Counted from the stretch's first letter, positions 48,011-58,399 are shown. The stretch is DNA of 64,000 nt from Neolewinella aquimaris (GCF_014197245.1 NZ_JACIFF010000001.1:1054001-1118000); one strand, 5' to 3'. Made by a program: numbers and translations. The notes: generated by a model from the sequence alone, not told the origin.

Positions 48011-49927
48011 ATGCAGTCAGTCGATCTCCCCAAGAAAATTAATAGCTTTCGTGCCTACCAGGATACGTACCAACGCAGCGTCTCCGACCCCGAGGGGTTC
48101 TGGGCGGAACAAGCCGAAACCTTTCACTGGCACCAAAAGTGGGATCGCGTCCTGGACTGGGACTTTAGCAAGCCTAAGGTGGAGTGGTTTGGGGGCGGAA
48201 CCCTGAACATTACCGAAAATTGTTTGGACCGCCACCTGGAGTCGCGGGGCGACCAGACGGCCATCCTTTACGAGCCCAACGAACCCGGTGGGGAAGTGAT
48301 CAACCTGACCTACCGCCAGCTCCATGCGGAAGTTTGCAAGGTCGGAAACGCCCTTCGCTCCTTGGGCATCGGTAAGGGAGACCGCATATGTTTCTACATG
48401 CCCATGGTACCCGAACTGGCCATTTCGGTGCTGGCCTGCGCCCGGATCGGAGCGATTCATTCGGTGGTATTTGCGGGATTCAGTGCCCAGGCACTGGCCG
48501 ACCGGGTAAATGATGCTAACTGTAAAATCATTGTCTGTTCGGATTACAATCGCCGGGGCAATAAAAACATTCCCGTGAAGGAGGTGGTGGACGATGCCAT
48601 TGCCCTGGGTTGCCCGTCCGTAGAAATCGTTCTGGTCCATAAAAACACGGGGGAAACGGTGGCCTGGAACGATAAATTGGATGTATGGTACCACCACCGG
48701 GTCGACGAACAGCCGCTGACCTGCGCGCCGGAAGTCATGAATGCTGAGGACGTACTGTTTATTCTATACACCTCCGGGAGTACCGGTAAGCCGAAGGGGG
48801 TGGTGCATACGTGCGGCGGATATATGGTATACACTGCCTACAGCTTCCTGAATGTGTTCCAGTACGAGCCGGGCGACGTTTACTGGTGTACGGCCGATAT
48901 CGGCTGGATTACGGGGCACAGCTACATTCTGTACGGCCCGCTCCTGTGCGGCGCCACGACCCTCATGTTCGAAGGCGTGCCGACCTACCCCGATGCGAGC
49001 AGGTTCTGGCAGGTGTGCGCCAAGCACCGGGTGAATCAGTTCTATACCGCACCGACCGCCATCCGCGCCCTTATGGCCCGGGGGAATAAGTTCGTAGAGG
49101 GCCACGACCTCAGCGACCTGAAGGTAATCGGCTCGGTCGGGGAACCCATTAACGAGGAGGCCTGGGAATGGTACCACGAGCACGTGGGTAAGGGCAAGGT
49201 ACCCGTCGTTGATACCTGGTGGCAAACCGAAACCGGCGGCATGATGATCTCCGGGCTGGGCGGATTGAGTCCGCAAAAACCCACCTTTGCCGGTTATCCC
49301 CTCCCGGGAATCCAGATGGCGCTGGTAGATAAGAATACCGGCGAAGAGCTCATGGGGAACCCCGAAAGCGGCCTGCTCTGCGTAAAGTTTCCGTGGCCCA
49401 GCATCCTGCGGACGACCTGGGGAGATCACGAGCGCTGTCGCACTACCTACTTCACCACCGTAGCGGGCATGTACTTTACCGGTGATGGTGCCCGCCGCGA
49501 TGCCGACGGGATGTACCGCATTGTCGGTCGCGTCGACGACGTCATCAACGTCAGCGGTCACCGCATGGGTACCGCTGAGGTCGAAAACGCAATCAACGAG
49601 CACGAAGGCGTGATCGAGTCGGCAGTGGTAGGATATCCCCACGAAATCAAGGGTCAGGGCATCTATGCCTACGTGATCGTTGCCGACAACGTGGCCCACG
49701 ACGATGCGCTCCGGGAGGAGATCATCGCAATGGTCCGTCAGGAAATCGGCCCAATCGCGAAGCCCGATAAAATTCAGTTCGTCAGCGAACTGCCCAAAAC
49801 CCGCTCGGGCAAGATCATGCGCCGCATCCTCCGCAAGGTCGCCGCCGGTGAGGTAGACCAACTGGGTGACACCTCTACCCTGCTGAACCCCGAGGCGGTA
49901 CAGGAAGTGATCGACGGGGTGGTGTGA
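48011..49927 (+). CDS. acs: Acetyl-CoA synthetase (AMP-forming)
   Basis: This 638-aa enzyme activates acetate to acetyl-CoA with ATP. Visible motifs are the P-loop-like YTSGSTGKPKGVVHT, DTWWQTETGGMMIS and GRVDDVINVSGHRMGTAEVE, plus the C-terminal Lys region PKTRSGKIMRR, where acetylation controls activity in relatives. The N-terminus (AYQDTYQRSVSDPEGFWAEQ) fits acetyl-CoA rather than longer-chain ligases. The 176-bp gap upstream is AT-rich and holds a near-match to the -7 element (TATATTGG, 47985-47992). It ends 1 bp from the convergent P5C dehydrogenase gene. Confidence 0.96.
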   Translation: MQSVDLPKKINSFRAYQDTYQRSVSDPEGFWAEQAETFHWHQKWDRVLDWDFSKPKVEWFGGGTLNITENCLDRHLESRGDQTAILYEPNEPGGEVINLTYRQLHAEVCKVGNALRSLGIGKGDRICFYMPMVPELAISVLACARIGAIHSVVFAGFSAQALADRVNDANCKIIVCSDYNRRGNKNIPVKEVVDDAIALGCPSVEIVLVHKNTGETVAWNDKLDVWYHHRVDEQPLTCAPEVMNAEDVLFILYTSGSTGKPKGVVHTCGGYMVYTAYSFLNVFQYEPGDVYWCTADIGWITGHSYILYGPLLCGATTLMFEGVPTYPDASRFWQVCAKHRVNQFYTAPTAIRALMARGNKFVEGHDLSDLKVIGSVGEPINEEAWEWYHEHVGKGKVPVVDTWWQTETGGMMISGLGGLSPQKPTFAGYPLPGIQMALVDKNTGEELMGNPESGLLCVKFPWPSILRTTWGDHERCRTTYFTTVAGMYFTGDGARRDADGMYRIVGRVDDVINVSGHRMGTAEVENAINEHEGVIESAVVGYPHEIKGQGIYAYVIVADNVAHDDALREEIIAMVRQEIGPIAKPDKIQFVSELPKTRSGKIMRRILRKVAAGEVDQLGDTSTLLNPEAVQEVIDGVV

Positions 49928-49928
49928 T

Positions 49929-51560
49929 CTACTCGCCCAGGAAGGGGTAGCGGTGATCGACGGGGGGATCAAAATTTTCCTTAATCAGGCGCGGGCTGAT
50001 CCAGCGGTGGAGGTTCAGGGCACTACCGGCCTTGTCGTTGGTTCCGGAGGCACGGGCGCCGCCGAAGGGCTGCTGTCCGACCACCGCACCGGTGGGTTTA
50101 TCGTTGATGTAAAAGTTGCCGGCTGCGTTGCGTAGCGCTTTGGAGGCGTGCTCGATTACGCCGCGGTCGGTGGCGAACACTGCGCCGGTGAGTGCATACG
50201 GCGAGGTGGTATCCACCAGGTGCAGGGTCTTTTCCCAGTCTTCGTCTTCGTAGACGTAGATGGTGATTACCGGCCCGAAGAGCTCCTCCTCCATCGTTAC
50301 GTAGTGGGGATCTTTGGTGAGCAGTACGGTGGGCTCAATGAAGTAGCCGTCGGACTTATCGAAGTTACCGCCGGTAACGATTTCTACATCGGCGTCTTCC
50401 TTGGCATCAGCAATATATTTGGTGATGCGGTCGAAGGCGCGCTCGTCGATGACGGCGTTGACGAAGTTACCAAAGTCTTCTACCGTTCCCATCTTCAGGC
50501 TGCCGGTCTTTTCGACCACGTGCTCCTTAATGGCCGGCCAGAGGGATGCCGGGAGGTAAGCGCGGGAAGCCGCGGAACACTTCTGGCCCTGAAACTCGAA
50601 GGCGCCCCGTACGATTGCAACCGCCACTTGTTCCGGATCGCTGGACGGGTGAACGGCGATAAAATCCTTTCCGCCCGTTTCACCCACGATGCGGGGATAG
50701 GTTTTGTAGCCCGAGATGTTGTTGCCGATCTCCCGCCACAACTCCTGGAAAACCTTGGTACTCCCGGTAAAGTGGAGTCCGGCAAAATCGGGGTGTTTGA
50801 ATACGATGTCGCCCACTGCGGGTCCATCGGTGTAGATGAGGTTGATCACGCCCTTCGGCAGTCCGGCAGCTTCGAAGAGTTCCATGATGACGACGGCCGA
50901 GTAGATCTGGGTTTCGGCGGGCTTCCACACTACGGTATTTCCACACAGTGCCGGGGCAGCGGGCAGGTTGGCGGCAATGCTCGTAAAATTGAAGGGGGTG
51001 ATGGCCAGCACGAATCCTTCCAGTGCCCGGTATTCGAGCCGGTTCCAGGTGCCGGGGGGCGAGTGAAGGGGTTGGTCGCGGTAAATCTCCTGCAAGAAGT
51101 AGGCGTTGAAGCGGAAAAAATCGCAGAGCTCGGCAACCGCGTCGATCTCCGATTGGTAGGCGTTCTTGCTCTGCCCCAGCATGGTTGCGGCATTCATCCG
51201 TGCGCGGAAGGGGCCGGCCAGCAGATCGGCTGCACGCAAAAAGACGGCGGCGCGCTGTTGCCACGGCAGGGCTTCCCAGGTGGGCTTGGCGGCGAGTGCG
51301 GCATCGATGGCGCGGTGGACGTGCTCGGTGGTACCGCGGTAAAAATGGCCGAGGGTGAAGGCTGTTTCGTGGGGTGGGTGAACGGCGACTTTCTCACCGT
51401 CAAGGATCCGCTCGCCGTTGATGAAGGCGGGCAATTCCCGTTCTGCTACCCTTGCCTCTTTGATGGCCTGCTTCAACTCCTCGCGTTCCGGGCTGCCGGG
51501 TGCGTAGCTGAGTACGGGTTCGTTGTAGGGGATGTCGATATTGAATATTGCGTCGGACAT
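49929..51560 (-). CDS. pruA: 1-pyrroline-5-carboxylate dehydrogenase (proline catabolism)
   Basis: This 543-aa aldehyde dehydrogenase oxidises glutamate gamma-semialdehyde to glutamate with NAD in proline breakdown. The nucleophile Cys is in GQKCSAASRAYLP, with NAD-site segments ITPFNFTSIAANLPAAPAL and FTGSTKVFQELW. The N-terminal YNEPVLSYAPGSPERE and the length are typical for the monofunctional, group 2 type found in Bacteroidota. Proline dehydrogenase is not in the window. It is followed upstream (in transcription order before it) by the M14 peptidase gene at 70 bp, which could share a transcript. Confidence 0.95.
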   Translation of the reverse strand: MSDAIFNIDIPYNEPVLSYAPGSPEREELKQAIKEARVAERELPAFINGERILDGEKVAVHPPHETAFTLGHFYRGTTEHVHRAIDAALAAKPTWEALPWQQRAAVFLRAADLLAGPFRARMNAATMLGQSKNAYQSEIDAVAELCDFFRFNAYFLQEIYRDQPLHSPPGTWNRLEYRALEGFVLAITPFNFTSIAANLPAAPALCGNTVVWKPAETQIYSAVVIMELFEAAGLPKGVINLIYTDGPAVGDIVFKHPDFAGLHFTGSTKVFQELWREIGNNISGYKTYPRIVGETGGKDFIAVHPSSDPEQVAVAIVRGAFEFQGQKCSAASRAYLPASLWPAIKEHVVEKTGSLKMGTVEDFGNFVNAVIDERAFDRITKYIADAKEDADVEIVTGGNFDKSDGYFIEPTVLLTKDPHYVTMEEELFGPVITIYVYEDEDWEKTLHLVDTTSPYALTGAVFATDRGVIEHASKALRNAAGNFYINDKPTGAVVGQQPFGGARASGTNDKAGSALNLHRWISPRLIKENFDPPVDHRYPFLGE

Positions 51561-51630
51561 GGGGATTGGTTGGTTAGGAGCACCAAAGGTAGCAAGGCAA
51601 GTTGAAGGTCAGCGGCGTGGCGGTGTTCCC

Positions 51631-52869
51631 CTACTTTTTCCGTGCGGAGTTGAACGTGGGAATCCGTTCGAGGGCAACTTCCAGCGAGTAGCGCTCCTTG
51701 TCGCGCAGGGTTACGATTACCTGCCGCGTCCGGTAGCCGCTGGCGGAAATGAGCATGCGGTAGGTACCGGGGGCCAGGTAGCGGTAGAAATCTCCGGTGC
51801 GCCATTCACTGTAGACCGACGACCGCATCTCGTCGTGACCGGGAATGGTGATGTGGGCGCGCAGCGGCTTACCGGTGATGCGGTCGGTCACGATTCCGTG
51901 GACGCCGTATCGCGCTTCGTTTAAATAATTCAGCAAAGCCCCGCGGATGGACGTCCACAGTTCGGGCAGTTCCCGGGCGGGGAAGCGCTTTACGTTGGTG
52001 ATTTCAACCGTCGCCTCCCGGGTGTGGTGGTAGTAGTTCATGTAATCCTGGCGGGATCCGGCGATGGGGTACCAATCGTGGCCGTTGGTCACGCCATTGG
52101 CCCGGTCCTTAAAGTAATTTCCGTTTTGGCTGTCCCGTTGGGCGGTTAGTGCGAACTCCCGGCTAACGCTACGCCACCAGTCGGTATCGGGGTGGCGGCT
52201 GCGGTAGGTGTCCCAGGGATAATTGAACAGTTCGGCCCCGCCGTGGAAGTTGATCGCAAGGTCGAACCCGTGGTGGGCGGCCGCCCGCATAAAAATGCGC
52301 GTTTCCGGTTGGTGATCGTTGCCGTCGGGAAACTGTCCGTCGTCGGGATCCGGGTAGTTGCGGTTCAGGTCAACGCCGAGCGCATTGCCCCGGCGGCTGT
52401 TGGCCAGACTGTGGTCGCCGCCGGCGTAGGCACCATCGGGGTTAGCGAGGGGGTTGATGTAAAGGACGGCTTCCCGGAGCAGGCCGCCTCGATCGTTGGT
52501 TAGGAGGTCTTCGGCGAGGCGGAGCAACACCCAGTACCCGGCCAGCTCATCGCCGTGCATGGCGGCCGTACACAGCACCTGCGGACGCGCCCGCTCGTAC
52601 TGCACGCCCTGCGTCATTTTCAGGGCGAGGATTTTACGTCCCGATGGCAGGGTACCCCACACTTCCACCCGGCAGCGATCGGGGTGCCGACGCGCCAGTT
52701 CGTACATGATGCGCTCGTAATGGTCGTAGGTGGGGTAGGCATCTTCCGGCACGAGGCGATCGCTGCGGCAGTCGAATTCATTTACCGTGCGCAGTGGATC
52801 GCTCTGCGCCGCAAGCCAAGCTGAACTTCCTGTCAGCAGGAAGCAAAGTATGGGTAAAATCAATTTCAC
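51631..52869 (-). CDS. Secreted M14 zinc carboxypeptidase with a C-terminal transthyretin-like domain
   Basis: This 412-aa protein has a signal peptide ending near SAWLAAQ. The M14 zinc site is seen as HGDE in AAMHGDELAGY (HxxE) and His in INFHGGAELFNYPWDT, with the catalytic Glu in ATVEITNVKRFP. The last 80 residues (YGVHGIVTDRITGKPLRAHI ...) form a carboxypeptidase-regulatory/transthyretin-like beta-sandwich, as in carboxypeptidase D or N. It trims C-terminal residues from peptides, probably in the periplasm or outside the cell. No T9SS domain is seen. It sits next to pruA, so peptide-derived proline use is conceivable, but this is inference. Confidence 0.9.
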   Translation of the reverse strand: MKLILPILCFLLTGSSAWLAAQSDPLRTVNEFDCRSDRLVPEDAYPTYDHYERIMYELARRHPDRCRVEVWGTLPSGRKILALKMTQGVQYERARPQVLCTAAMHGDELAGYWVLLRLAEDLLTNDRGGLLREAVLYINPLANPDGAYAGGDHSLANSRRGNALGVDLNRNYPDPDDGQFPDGNDHQPETRIFMRAAAHHGFDLAINFHGGAELFNYPWDTYRSRHPDTDWWRSVSREFALTAQRDSQNGNYFKDRANGVTNGHDWYPIAGSRQDYMNYYHHTREATVEITNVKRFPARELPELWTSIRGALLNYLNEARYGVHGIVTDRITGKPLRAHITIPGHDEMRSSVYSEWRTGDFYRYLAPGTYRMLISASGYRTRQVIVTLRDKERYSLEVALERIPTFNSARKK

Positions 52870-52955
52870 TGTGGTAAGGTACCTCGCTCGGGGAGCATTT
52901 GTTGTGTATTGCAGCGAAACAATACTACCTTAACCGCGCACTCCCAACATATAGT

Positions 52956-54728
52956 ATGCAGCTTACCTCCCTCGACTGGATCATCGTATTTATCTTTTTC
53001 GCCGTTACCCTCGCCATCGGGCTCTGGGCCAGTCGGGATTCAGGAAAATCCACCCAGGAATTCTTTCTTTCCGGTCGCAACATGCCCTGGTGGCTCCTCG
53101 GCGTATCCATGGTGGCCACCACCTTTTCGGCCGATACGCCCAACCTGGTCACCGACATCGTTCGTAAGCAGGGGGTGGCCGGTAACTGGGCCTGGTGGGC
53201 CTTCCTGCTGACGGGTATGCTCACGGTGTTTGTCTACGCCCGCCTGTGGAGCCGTTCGGGAGTAATGACCGATCTGGAGTTCTACGAACTCCGTTACGCT
53301 GGTGCTCCCGCCCGCTTCCTGCGGCAGTTTCGGGCCATCTACCTGGGCGTGTTCTTCAACATTATGATCATGGCCACGGTCTGCCTGGCGGGCATCAAGA
53401 TCGCCGGCGTGCTGCTGGACATCGATCCGATTACGACGGTCGCCCTGGTGTCGGTGGTTACCGTAATTTATTCCGCGCTGGGTGGACTTAAGGGCGTGAT
53501 CCTGACCGATTTCGTACAGTTCATTTTCGCCATGGCCGGAGCGATCTGGGCCGCTTACGTCATAGTAAATCTGCCGGAAGTAGGCGGACTGGAAGCCCTA
53601 CTTGCCCACCCCGAGGTAAACTCTCAGTTGGACCTGATCCCTGATTTCGACAACCCGTCGGTCTACGTCCCACTCTTCGTGGTACCCATCGCGGTGCAGT
53701 GGTGGAGCGTTTGGTACCCCGGTGCCGAGCCGGGTGGCGGCGGCTACGTAGCCCAACGGATGCTGGCCGCGAAGAGTGAAAATCACGCCGTTGGTGCCAC
53801 CTTGCTCTTCAATGTTTTTCACTACGCCCTACGCCCCTGGCCCTGGATTCTCATTGCGCTTTGTTCGATCGTGATTTTTCCGGATCTCGACAGCATTGCC
53901 GCAGCATTTCCTAACGTAGCGCCCAGCGTGATTAACGACGACCTGGCCTACCCCGCCATGCTGAGTCACCTACCGACGGGGCTGCTCGGCCTGGTCATCG
54001 CCTCCCTGATCGCGGCCCTGATGTCGACCCTCAGCACCCACCTTAACTGGGGCTCCAGCTATGTGGTACACGACTGGTACCACCGCTTCATCAATCCCGA
54101 CGCCTCCGAGGACCGCCTCGTGCTCATTGGTCGCATCAGCACGGTGGCCCTTATGGTGCTGGCGGCCGTGTTCGCCCTCGCCCTTACGAATGCGCTGCAG
54201 GCCTTCAACATTCTACTGCAAATCGGTGCCGGTACGGGGTTGATCTTCATCCTCCGCTGGTTCTGGTGGCGCATCAACGCATATACCGAGATTGCCGGGA
54301 TGTTCATCTCCTTTGCCGTAGCGCTCTTCCTTGAATTCGGGTGGGAGCCCGCGGGCTTTCCCGGGCTACTCGATTACCAAAAACTGATCACCGGTATCGC
54401 ACTGACCACGGTGGGCTGGGTGACCGTAACCCTGATGACCCGGCCGACGGAAATGGCGACCCTCCAGAACTTCTACGCGACAACCCGGCCGGGCGGCCCG
54501 GGATGGGACCCGGTGGTTCGCAGCATGCCCGAGACCATCGATGCACGGGACGACGGACAGCTGCCCCTGCGTATTCTGGCCATGCTGGTGGGTGCGATCA
54601 CCGTTTATTCTACGCTATTCGCGACCGGATTCTACCTGTATGCCAACCTCAGCGGCGCGCTAACGGCTCTGGTGGTTGCTCTCGTCGGAGCGGGCACCCT
54701 GCTCTACATTTGGCGGAAGCTGCGGTAA
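52956..54728 (+). CDS. Sodium:solute symporter family protein
   Basis: This SSS-family transporter has about 13-15 helices. I prefer ATG 52956 (MQLTSLDWIIVF...), 590 aa, which starts just before the first helix; the frame is open from 52899. The family motifs LSGRNMPWWLLGVSMVATTF, ALGGLKGVILTDFVQF and WYPGAEPGGGGYVAQRML are seen. These resemble the Bacteroidota sugar-type symporters, but the substrate cannot be read. It is convergent with a trehalase gene (3-bp gap), which makes a sugar substrate plausible but does not show it. It is located in the inner membrane. Confidence 0.9.
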   Translation: MQLTSLDWIIVFIFFAVTLAIGLWASRDSGKSTQEFFLSGRNMPWWLLGVSMVATTFSADTPNLVTDIVRKQGVAGNWAWWAFLLTGMLTVFVYARLWSRSGVMTDLEFYELRYAGAPARFLRQFRAIYLGVFFNIMIMATVCLAGIKIAGVLLDIDPITTVALVSVVTVIYSALGGLKGVILTDFVQFIFAMAGAIWAAYVIVNLPEVGGLEALLAHPEVNSQLDLIPDFDNPSVYVPLFVVPIAVQWWSVWYPGAEPGGGGYVAQRMLAAKSENHAVGATLLFNVFHYALRPWPWILIALCSIVIFPDLDSIAAAFPNVAPSVINDDLAYPAMLSHLPTGLLGLVIASLIAALMSTLSTHLNWGSSYVVHDWYHRFINPDASEDRLVLIGRISTVALMVLAAVFALALTNALQAFNILLQIGAGTGLIFILRWFWWRINAYTEIAGMFISFAVALFLEFGWEPAGFPGLLDYQKLITGIALTTVGWVTVTLMTRPTEMATLQNFYATTRPGGPGWDPVVRSMPETIDARDDGQLPLRILAMLVGAITVYSTLFATGFYLYANLSGALTALVVALVGAGTLLYIWRKLR

Positions 54729-54731
54729 GAT

Positions 54732-56372
54732 CTACTCTCCGCGGCTCGCGTCGTCGACGGCTTCCTGCGCCATGCGGAGGTATACGCCATTGGTCCAGCC
54801 GAAGCCATCCTGTCGGGGGTAGCCGCCGCCCCCTTTTGCTTCTACGCTGATTTCCTCGACGTTGTACATCTGGACCAGCTTATTCAGCTTTTCATAGACT
54901 TTCTCGTTGTTGTCCATCCAACGCCTGCGAATGGTGGAAGCAAGTTCATTGGCACCGTAGCGCTTCATGCCGTCGTAGGCCATCCACTGCAGCGGCGGCC
55001 ATCCGTTGGGGCTGTCAAACTTAAAACCGGTGGTATTCAGCGTCGTACGTAGTCCGCCGGCGGCAAGGAAGGATGACTTCAGTCGCCGGACAACCGGCGG
55101 GGTGTGATCCTGATCGGCCAGGCCGACAAAGAAGGGGTAGATACCCGCCAGGCTGAGGTAGCCGGTGGGTCGGCCGGTGGTCCAGTTGAGGTCTTCGTAC
55201 CACTTGGTCGACTCATTCCAGAGATACTTCTCCACGGCACGCTTGCGCCGCTCGGCGCGTTGGGTCCAGGCGTTCTTTTCCGGGATTAGCTCGGAGTGCT
55301 CGGCAATGGTAGCCTCCAGGTGATAGAGAAGGGAGTTGAGGTCGGGGGGGACAATCTCCGTGGTGTTTATCGTGGAGATATTCCGACCGTCCGCAAACCA
55401 CCGGCCGCTGAAATTCCAGCCGGATTCGATGCAACTCCTCAGTTCGTGGGCCACCGTCTGGCTGTCGCGTTCGCTCTCGCGGATGATGGCGAGGTCTTCC
55501 CGGTAGCTCTCGGCGCGGGGGCGGTGTCCCGCGTCGTAGTACCGGTTAAGCAGTACGCTATCGGCCATCCACACGACGTGTTTTACCGCGCGGTTTTCGG
55601 GACCGACCTCGGTCTCGCCGTCCATCCAGAAACGGTGCTCCGCCTTTAGCTGATCGAGGAATTCGGTGTACACGCCATCCCCTTCAATATTGGCGAGCAC
55701 ATCCACCATGAAGGAGAAAAAGGGGGGTTGGGACCGCGTCAGGTAGTACGTCCGGTTGCCGTTGGGGATGAACCCTAAATTATCGATGAGGTATGCGAAG
55801 TTTTCCACCATATCCCGCACCGTGGCGACCTCGCCGGCCGTCGCGAAGCCGAGCATGGTGAAGTAGGAATCCCAGTAGTACACTTCGCGGAATCGCCCAC
55901 CAGGAACGAAGTAGTTTTCCGGCAGTACGATCAGACTGCCCGCTCCCCCTTCGTCGCTTCCGGCCTCGCGGGTCAGCACCGGCCAGAGGGCATTTATGTG
56001 GCCCACGATCCCGCGGTCCCCCCTACTGGCAAAATTATTAGAGGTATTGATCGGTGGAGCGAAATTCTCAGTTACGAACGATTCCAGGTTGAAGGAGTCC
56101 GTTCCTTTTTGCTCCGCGTAATCCGCCATGATTGCCGCCGCGGTACGCCGGGGAATCATATCGACGAAGGTTTTGCTCTCCTCAAACAACTGCTCCATTT
56201 GCACCCGGCGGAAGAGCTCGCCGAACAAAATATCCGGAGGCTCCAGCTGGTCAGCAAGAATGGTGTCGGGTCGAATAGTGACGGTTCTGGGTCCGTCGTT
56301 GGCCTCCGGGGCATTTGGGTTATCGGTGCAACCCAGCAGGAGGGTCAAAATCGCAAAAGCGAAGTAGCGCAT
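54732..56372 (-). CDS. treA: Trehalase (GH37), lipoprotein
   Basis: This 546-aa alpha,alpha-trehalase splits trehalose into two glucose molecules. The signature PGGRFREVYYWDSYFTMLG is present, and the second is KFDSPNGWPPLQWMAYDG (usually QWDxPxGWAP; Trp is replaced by Phe and Ala by Pro). The N-terminus is a lipoprotein signal (LLLGC, Cys15), so the enzyme is attached to a membrane and faces the periplasm or surface. The C-terminal segment KGGGGYPRQDGFGWTNGVYL is typical. A near-consensus TATCTTTC element lies six bases before the ATG. The neighbouring sodium symporter could import the released sugar, an inference. Confidence 0.93.
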   Translation of the reverse strand: MRYFAFAILTLLLGCTDNPNAPEANDGPRTVTIRPDTILADQLEPPDILFGELFRRVQMEQLFEESKTFVDMIPRRTAAAIMADYAEQKGTDSFNLESFVTENFAPPINTSNNFASRGDRGIVGHINALWPVLTREAGSDEGGAGSLIVLPENYFVPGGRFREVYYWDSYFTMLGFATAGEVATVRDMVENFAYLIDNLGFIPNGNRTYYLTRSQPPFFSFMVDVLANIEGDGVYTEFLDQLKAEHRFWMDGETEVGPENRAVKHVVWMADSVLLNRYYDAGHRPRAESYREDLAIIRESERDSQTVAHELRSCIESGWNFSGRWFADGRNISTINTTEIVPPDLNSLLYHLEATIAEHSELIPEKNAWTQRAERRKRAVEKYLWNESTKWYEDLNWTTGRPTGYLSLAGIYPFFVGLADQDHTPPVVRRLKSSFLAAGGLRTTLNTTGFKFDSPNGWPPLQWMAYDGMKRYGANELASTIRRRWMDNNEKVYEKLNKLVQMYNVEEISVEAKGGGGYPRQDGFGWTNGVYLRMAQEAVDDASRGE

Positions 56373-56572
56373 GGGCCGAAAGATATTAAATTTAGCGGTG
56401 CGCTACCTCGTCCTGCTACTTTTACTTTCGCCGACCGCTTGTCCCGGAGGGCAGGTCACCCCCGGCCCGACTCGTTCATTCCGTTGCCACTAGCTACCTA
56501 TGCCGGCAGCACGGGCACGACCGACCGGAGAAGCGGGAGAGGCCTAACTTCGCCCGCTCAATTCAGCACATT

Positions 56573-57766
56573 ATGCCCGCCTACACCGCCGATTACGTTT
56601 TCCCCGTGAGCTCCGCCCCCATTGCCAACGGGATCGTGGAAACCGACGCTAGCGGTACGATCATTCGGGTGAGTGACCCGGCTTCGGCTGGATTCACTGC
56701 ACCTGCGTCCCCGCCGGAAAAGGTGACGGGCGTATTGATTCCCGGCTTCGTCAACGCGCACTGTCACCTGGAACTGAGTCACTTAAAGGGCAAGAGCGCG
56801 ACCGGAAAAACACTGCTGCCCTTCCTCGTCGATGTCGTCACGATGCGGGACGTGCCGCAGGCGGAAATCGACGCGGCCATCGCGGAACAGGACCGCCTCA
56901 TGTGGGAACGGGGCATTCAGGCGGTGGGCGACATTTGCAACAAGCTCGACACCGCGGAGGTCAAGCGCAACAGCCCGATCCGCTACTATAATTTCGTGGA
57001 GATGTTCGACTTCCTGCAGCCCGACCGGGCGGAAGCCAGTTTCGATCAGTACGTTCCGGTTCACAGCGGACAACCCTCGCCCAAAAGTGCCGTCCCCCAC
57101 TCTCCCTATACGGTCAGTGAACCCCTGTACGCCAGCATCAACGCGCTTAACCGGGGTACGGAAACGGTCAGCATTCATAACCAGGAAACATTGGCGGAGG
57201 ACGAGCTTTTCCTGACCGGTGACGGAGATTTTCGAGCCTTCTTCGAGGGTTTTGGAGCCACGCTGGACCACTTTCGCGCACCCGGTACCCCCTCCATTTT
57301 TCACGCCATGCAGCACATGGATCCCCGCAAACGGACACTCTTCGTGCACAACACGCTGACTACCGAAGAGGCCATTTTCGCCGCCCGAGCGTGGGGAGAA
57401 AACGGCGTATACTGGGCCACCTGTCCCAACGCCAACCTATACATCGAAAATCGCCTCCCCCGTTACGAACGGTTTTTGCGTACCGACGCGAAGGTGTGTA
57501 TCGGTACCGACAGCCTCACCTCCAACTGGCAGCTCGACGTCCTCGATGAGCTGCGCACCATATCACGCTACCAGAGCTTCATTCCCTTCCCTACCCTCCT
57601 GCGCTGGGCCACCCTGAACGGCGCCGAGGCCCTGCAATTCGACGCTGAGTTCGGCAGTCTCGAGGTAGGCAAGCGGCCCGGATTGCTGGCACTACGGGAC
57701 CTGGAAGGCGACGAACCGGCCAACTTCAGTATCGGGGCGGGCACGCGGGTGCAACGGCTGTCGTAG
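56573..57766 (+). CDS. Amidohydrolase-superfamily deaminase
   Basis: This 397-aa metal-dependent amidohydrolase has [16 protein letters not shown] with the HxH metal pair, further His ligands in SIHNQET and [11 protein letters not shown], and the Asp in [12 protein letters not shown]. The order and spacing match the MtaD/SsnA group of adenosine- or guanine-type deaminases. Some members of this group in Bacteroidota are aminodeoxyfutalosine deaminases of menaquinone synthesis. That is a possible role here but not shown by the sequence alone. It is followed, after 42 bp, by a small secreted protein. Confidence 0.82.
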   Translation: MPAYTADYVFPVSSAPIANGIVETDASGTIIRVSDPASAGFTAPASPPEKVTGVLIPGFVNAHCHLELSHLKGKSATGKTLLPFLVDVVTMRDVPQAEIDAAIAEQDRLMWERGIQAVGDICNKLDTAEVKRNSPIRYYNFVEMFDFLQPDRAEASFDQYVPVHSGQPSPKSAVPHSPYTVSEPLYASINALNRGTETVSIHNQETLAEDELFLTGDGDFRAFFEGFGATLDHFRAPGTPSIFHAMQHMDPRKRTLFVHNTLTTEEAIFAARAWGENGVYWATCPNANLYIENRLPRYERFLRTDAKVCIGTDSLTSNWQLDVLDELRTISRYQSFIPFPTLLRWATLNGAEALQFDAEFGSLEVGKRPGLLALRDLEGDEPANFSIGAGTRVQRLS

Positions 57767-57808
57767 ACGTGCAAACAACCTCGGTGCGTGCCACGGTGTC
57801 TTTATGGT

Positions 57809-58399
57809 ATGCTAAGAATTCTGTGTTTCCTGTTTACCGCTTCCGTAGTTGCCCAGTCCCCCATGCTGGATGCTACGGCCGGCCCGGTCAAAAGCTGGGA
57901 AGCGGATCACCGCTGGGAAACCATCGACGACATCGACGGACGTTTCCGCATCGAAACACCGGGCCCCTTCGAACACAAGATCGACACCCTGGAGACCGCG
58001 ATGGGGCAGCAGGCCTTTCATACCTACTTCTTCAAGGTGCCGGAAATCGACCGGGCGGAGAACCTGATCTATGTGCTGAGTTACGTCGATTACCCCACCG
58101 GGGCGGTGCACCAGGATAGCACCGAACTCGTGGGTGAATTCTTAGCTTCCACCGAGGAGGCAGCAGCCGAGGCCCTGCGGGGCGAGGTGGTGTACGCTAC
58201 CGAGCGGGAAGTACTCGGCTATCCCGGGCGCATCTGGCGAATCGACTATAAAGACGGAGAAGCGAGCGCCCGCACCCTCGCTTTCGTGATCGGCAACCGC
58301 TACTACGAGCTCAAAACCTTTTCGCTGACGGGCCGGGGACTGAGTGATTCCTCCGACCGCTTCTTCCGCAGTTACCGGTATCTGGGGGGACCCCGGTAG
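57809..58399 (+). CDS. Secreted protein of unknown function
   Basis: I start this gene at ATG 57809 (MLRILCFLF...), 196 aa with a signal peptide cut near SVVAQ. The frame is open from 57788. The mature part is a mixed alpha/beta protein with segments such as VLSYVDYPTGAVHQDS and GYPGRIWRIDYKDGE and a C-terminal SSDRFFRSYRYLG. I do not recognise a family. The layout (a short repeated-strand domain after a signal peptide) suggests a periplasmic or outer-membrane-associated protein. It lies between the amidohydrolase and the short-chain dehydrogenase on the same strand. Confidence 0.7.
   Translation: MLRILCFLFTASVVAQSPMLDATAGPVKSWEADHRWETIDDIDGRFRIETPGPFEHKIDTLETAMGQQAFHTYFFKVPEIDRAENLIYVLSYVDYPTGAVHQDSTELVGEFLASTEEAAAEALRGEVVYATEREVLGYPGRIWRIDYKDGEASARTLAFVIGNRYYELKTFSLTGRGLSDSSDRFFRSYRYLGGPR

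Noticed and set aside
50148-51605. 485-codon open frame on the plus strand opposite pruA
   Set aside because: pruA is unmistakable on the other strand. The antisense frame has low-complexity composition and no signal, domain or promoter.
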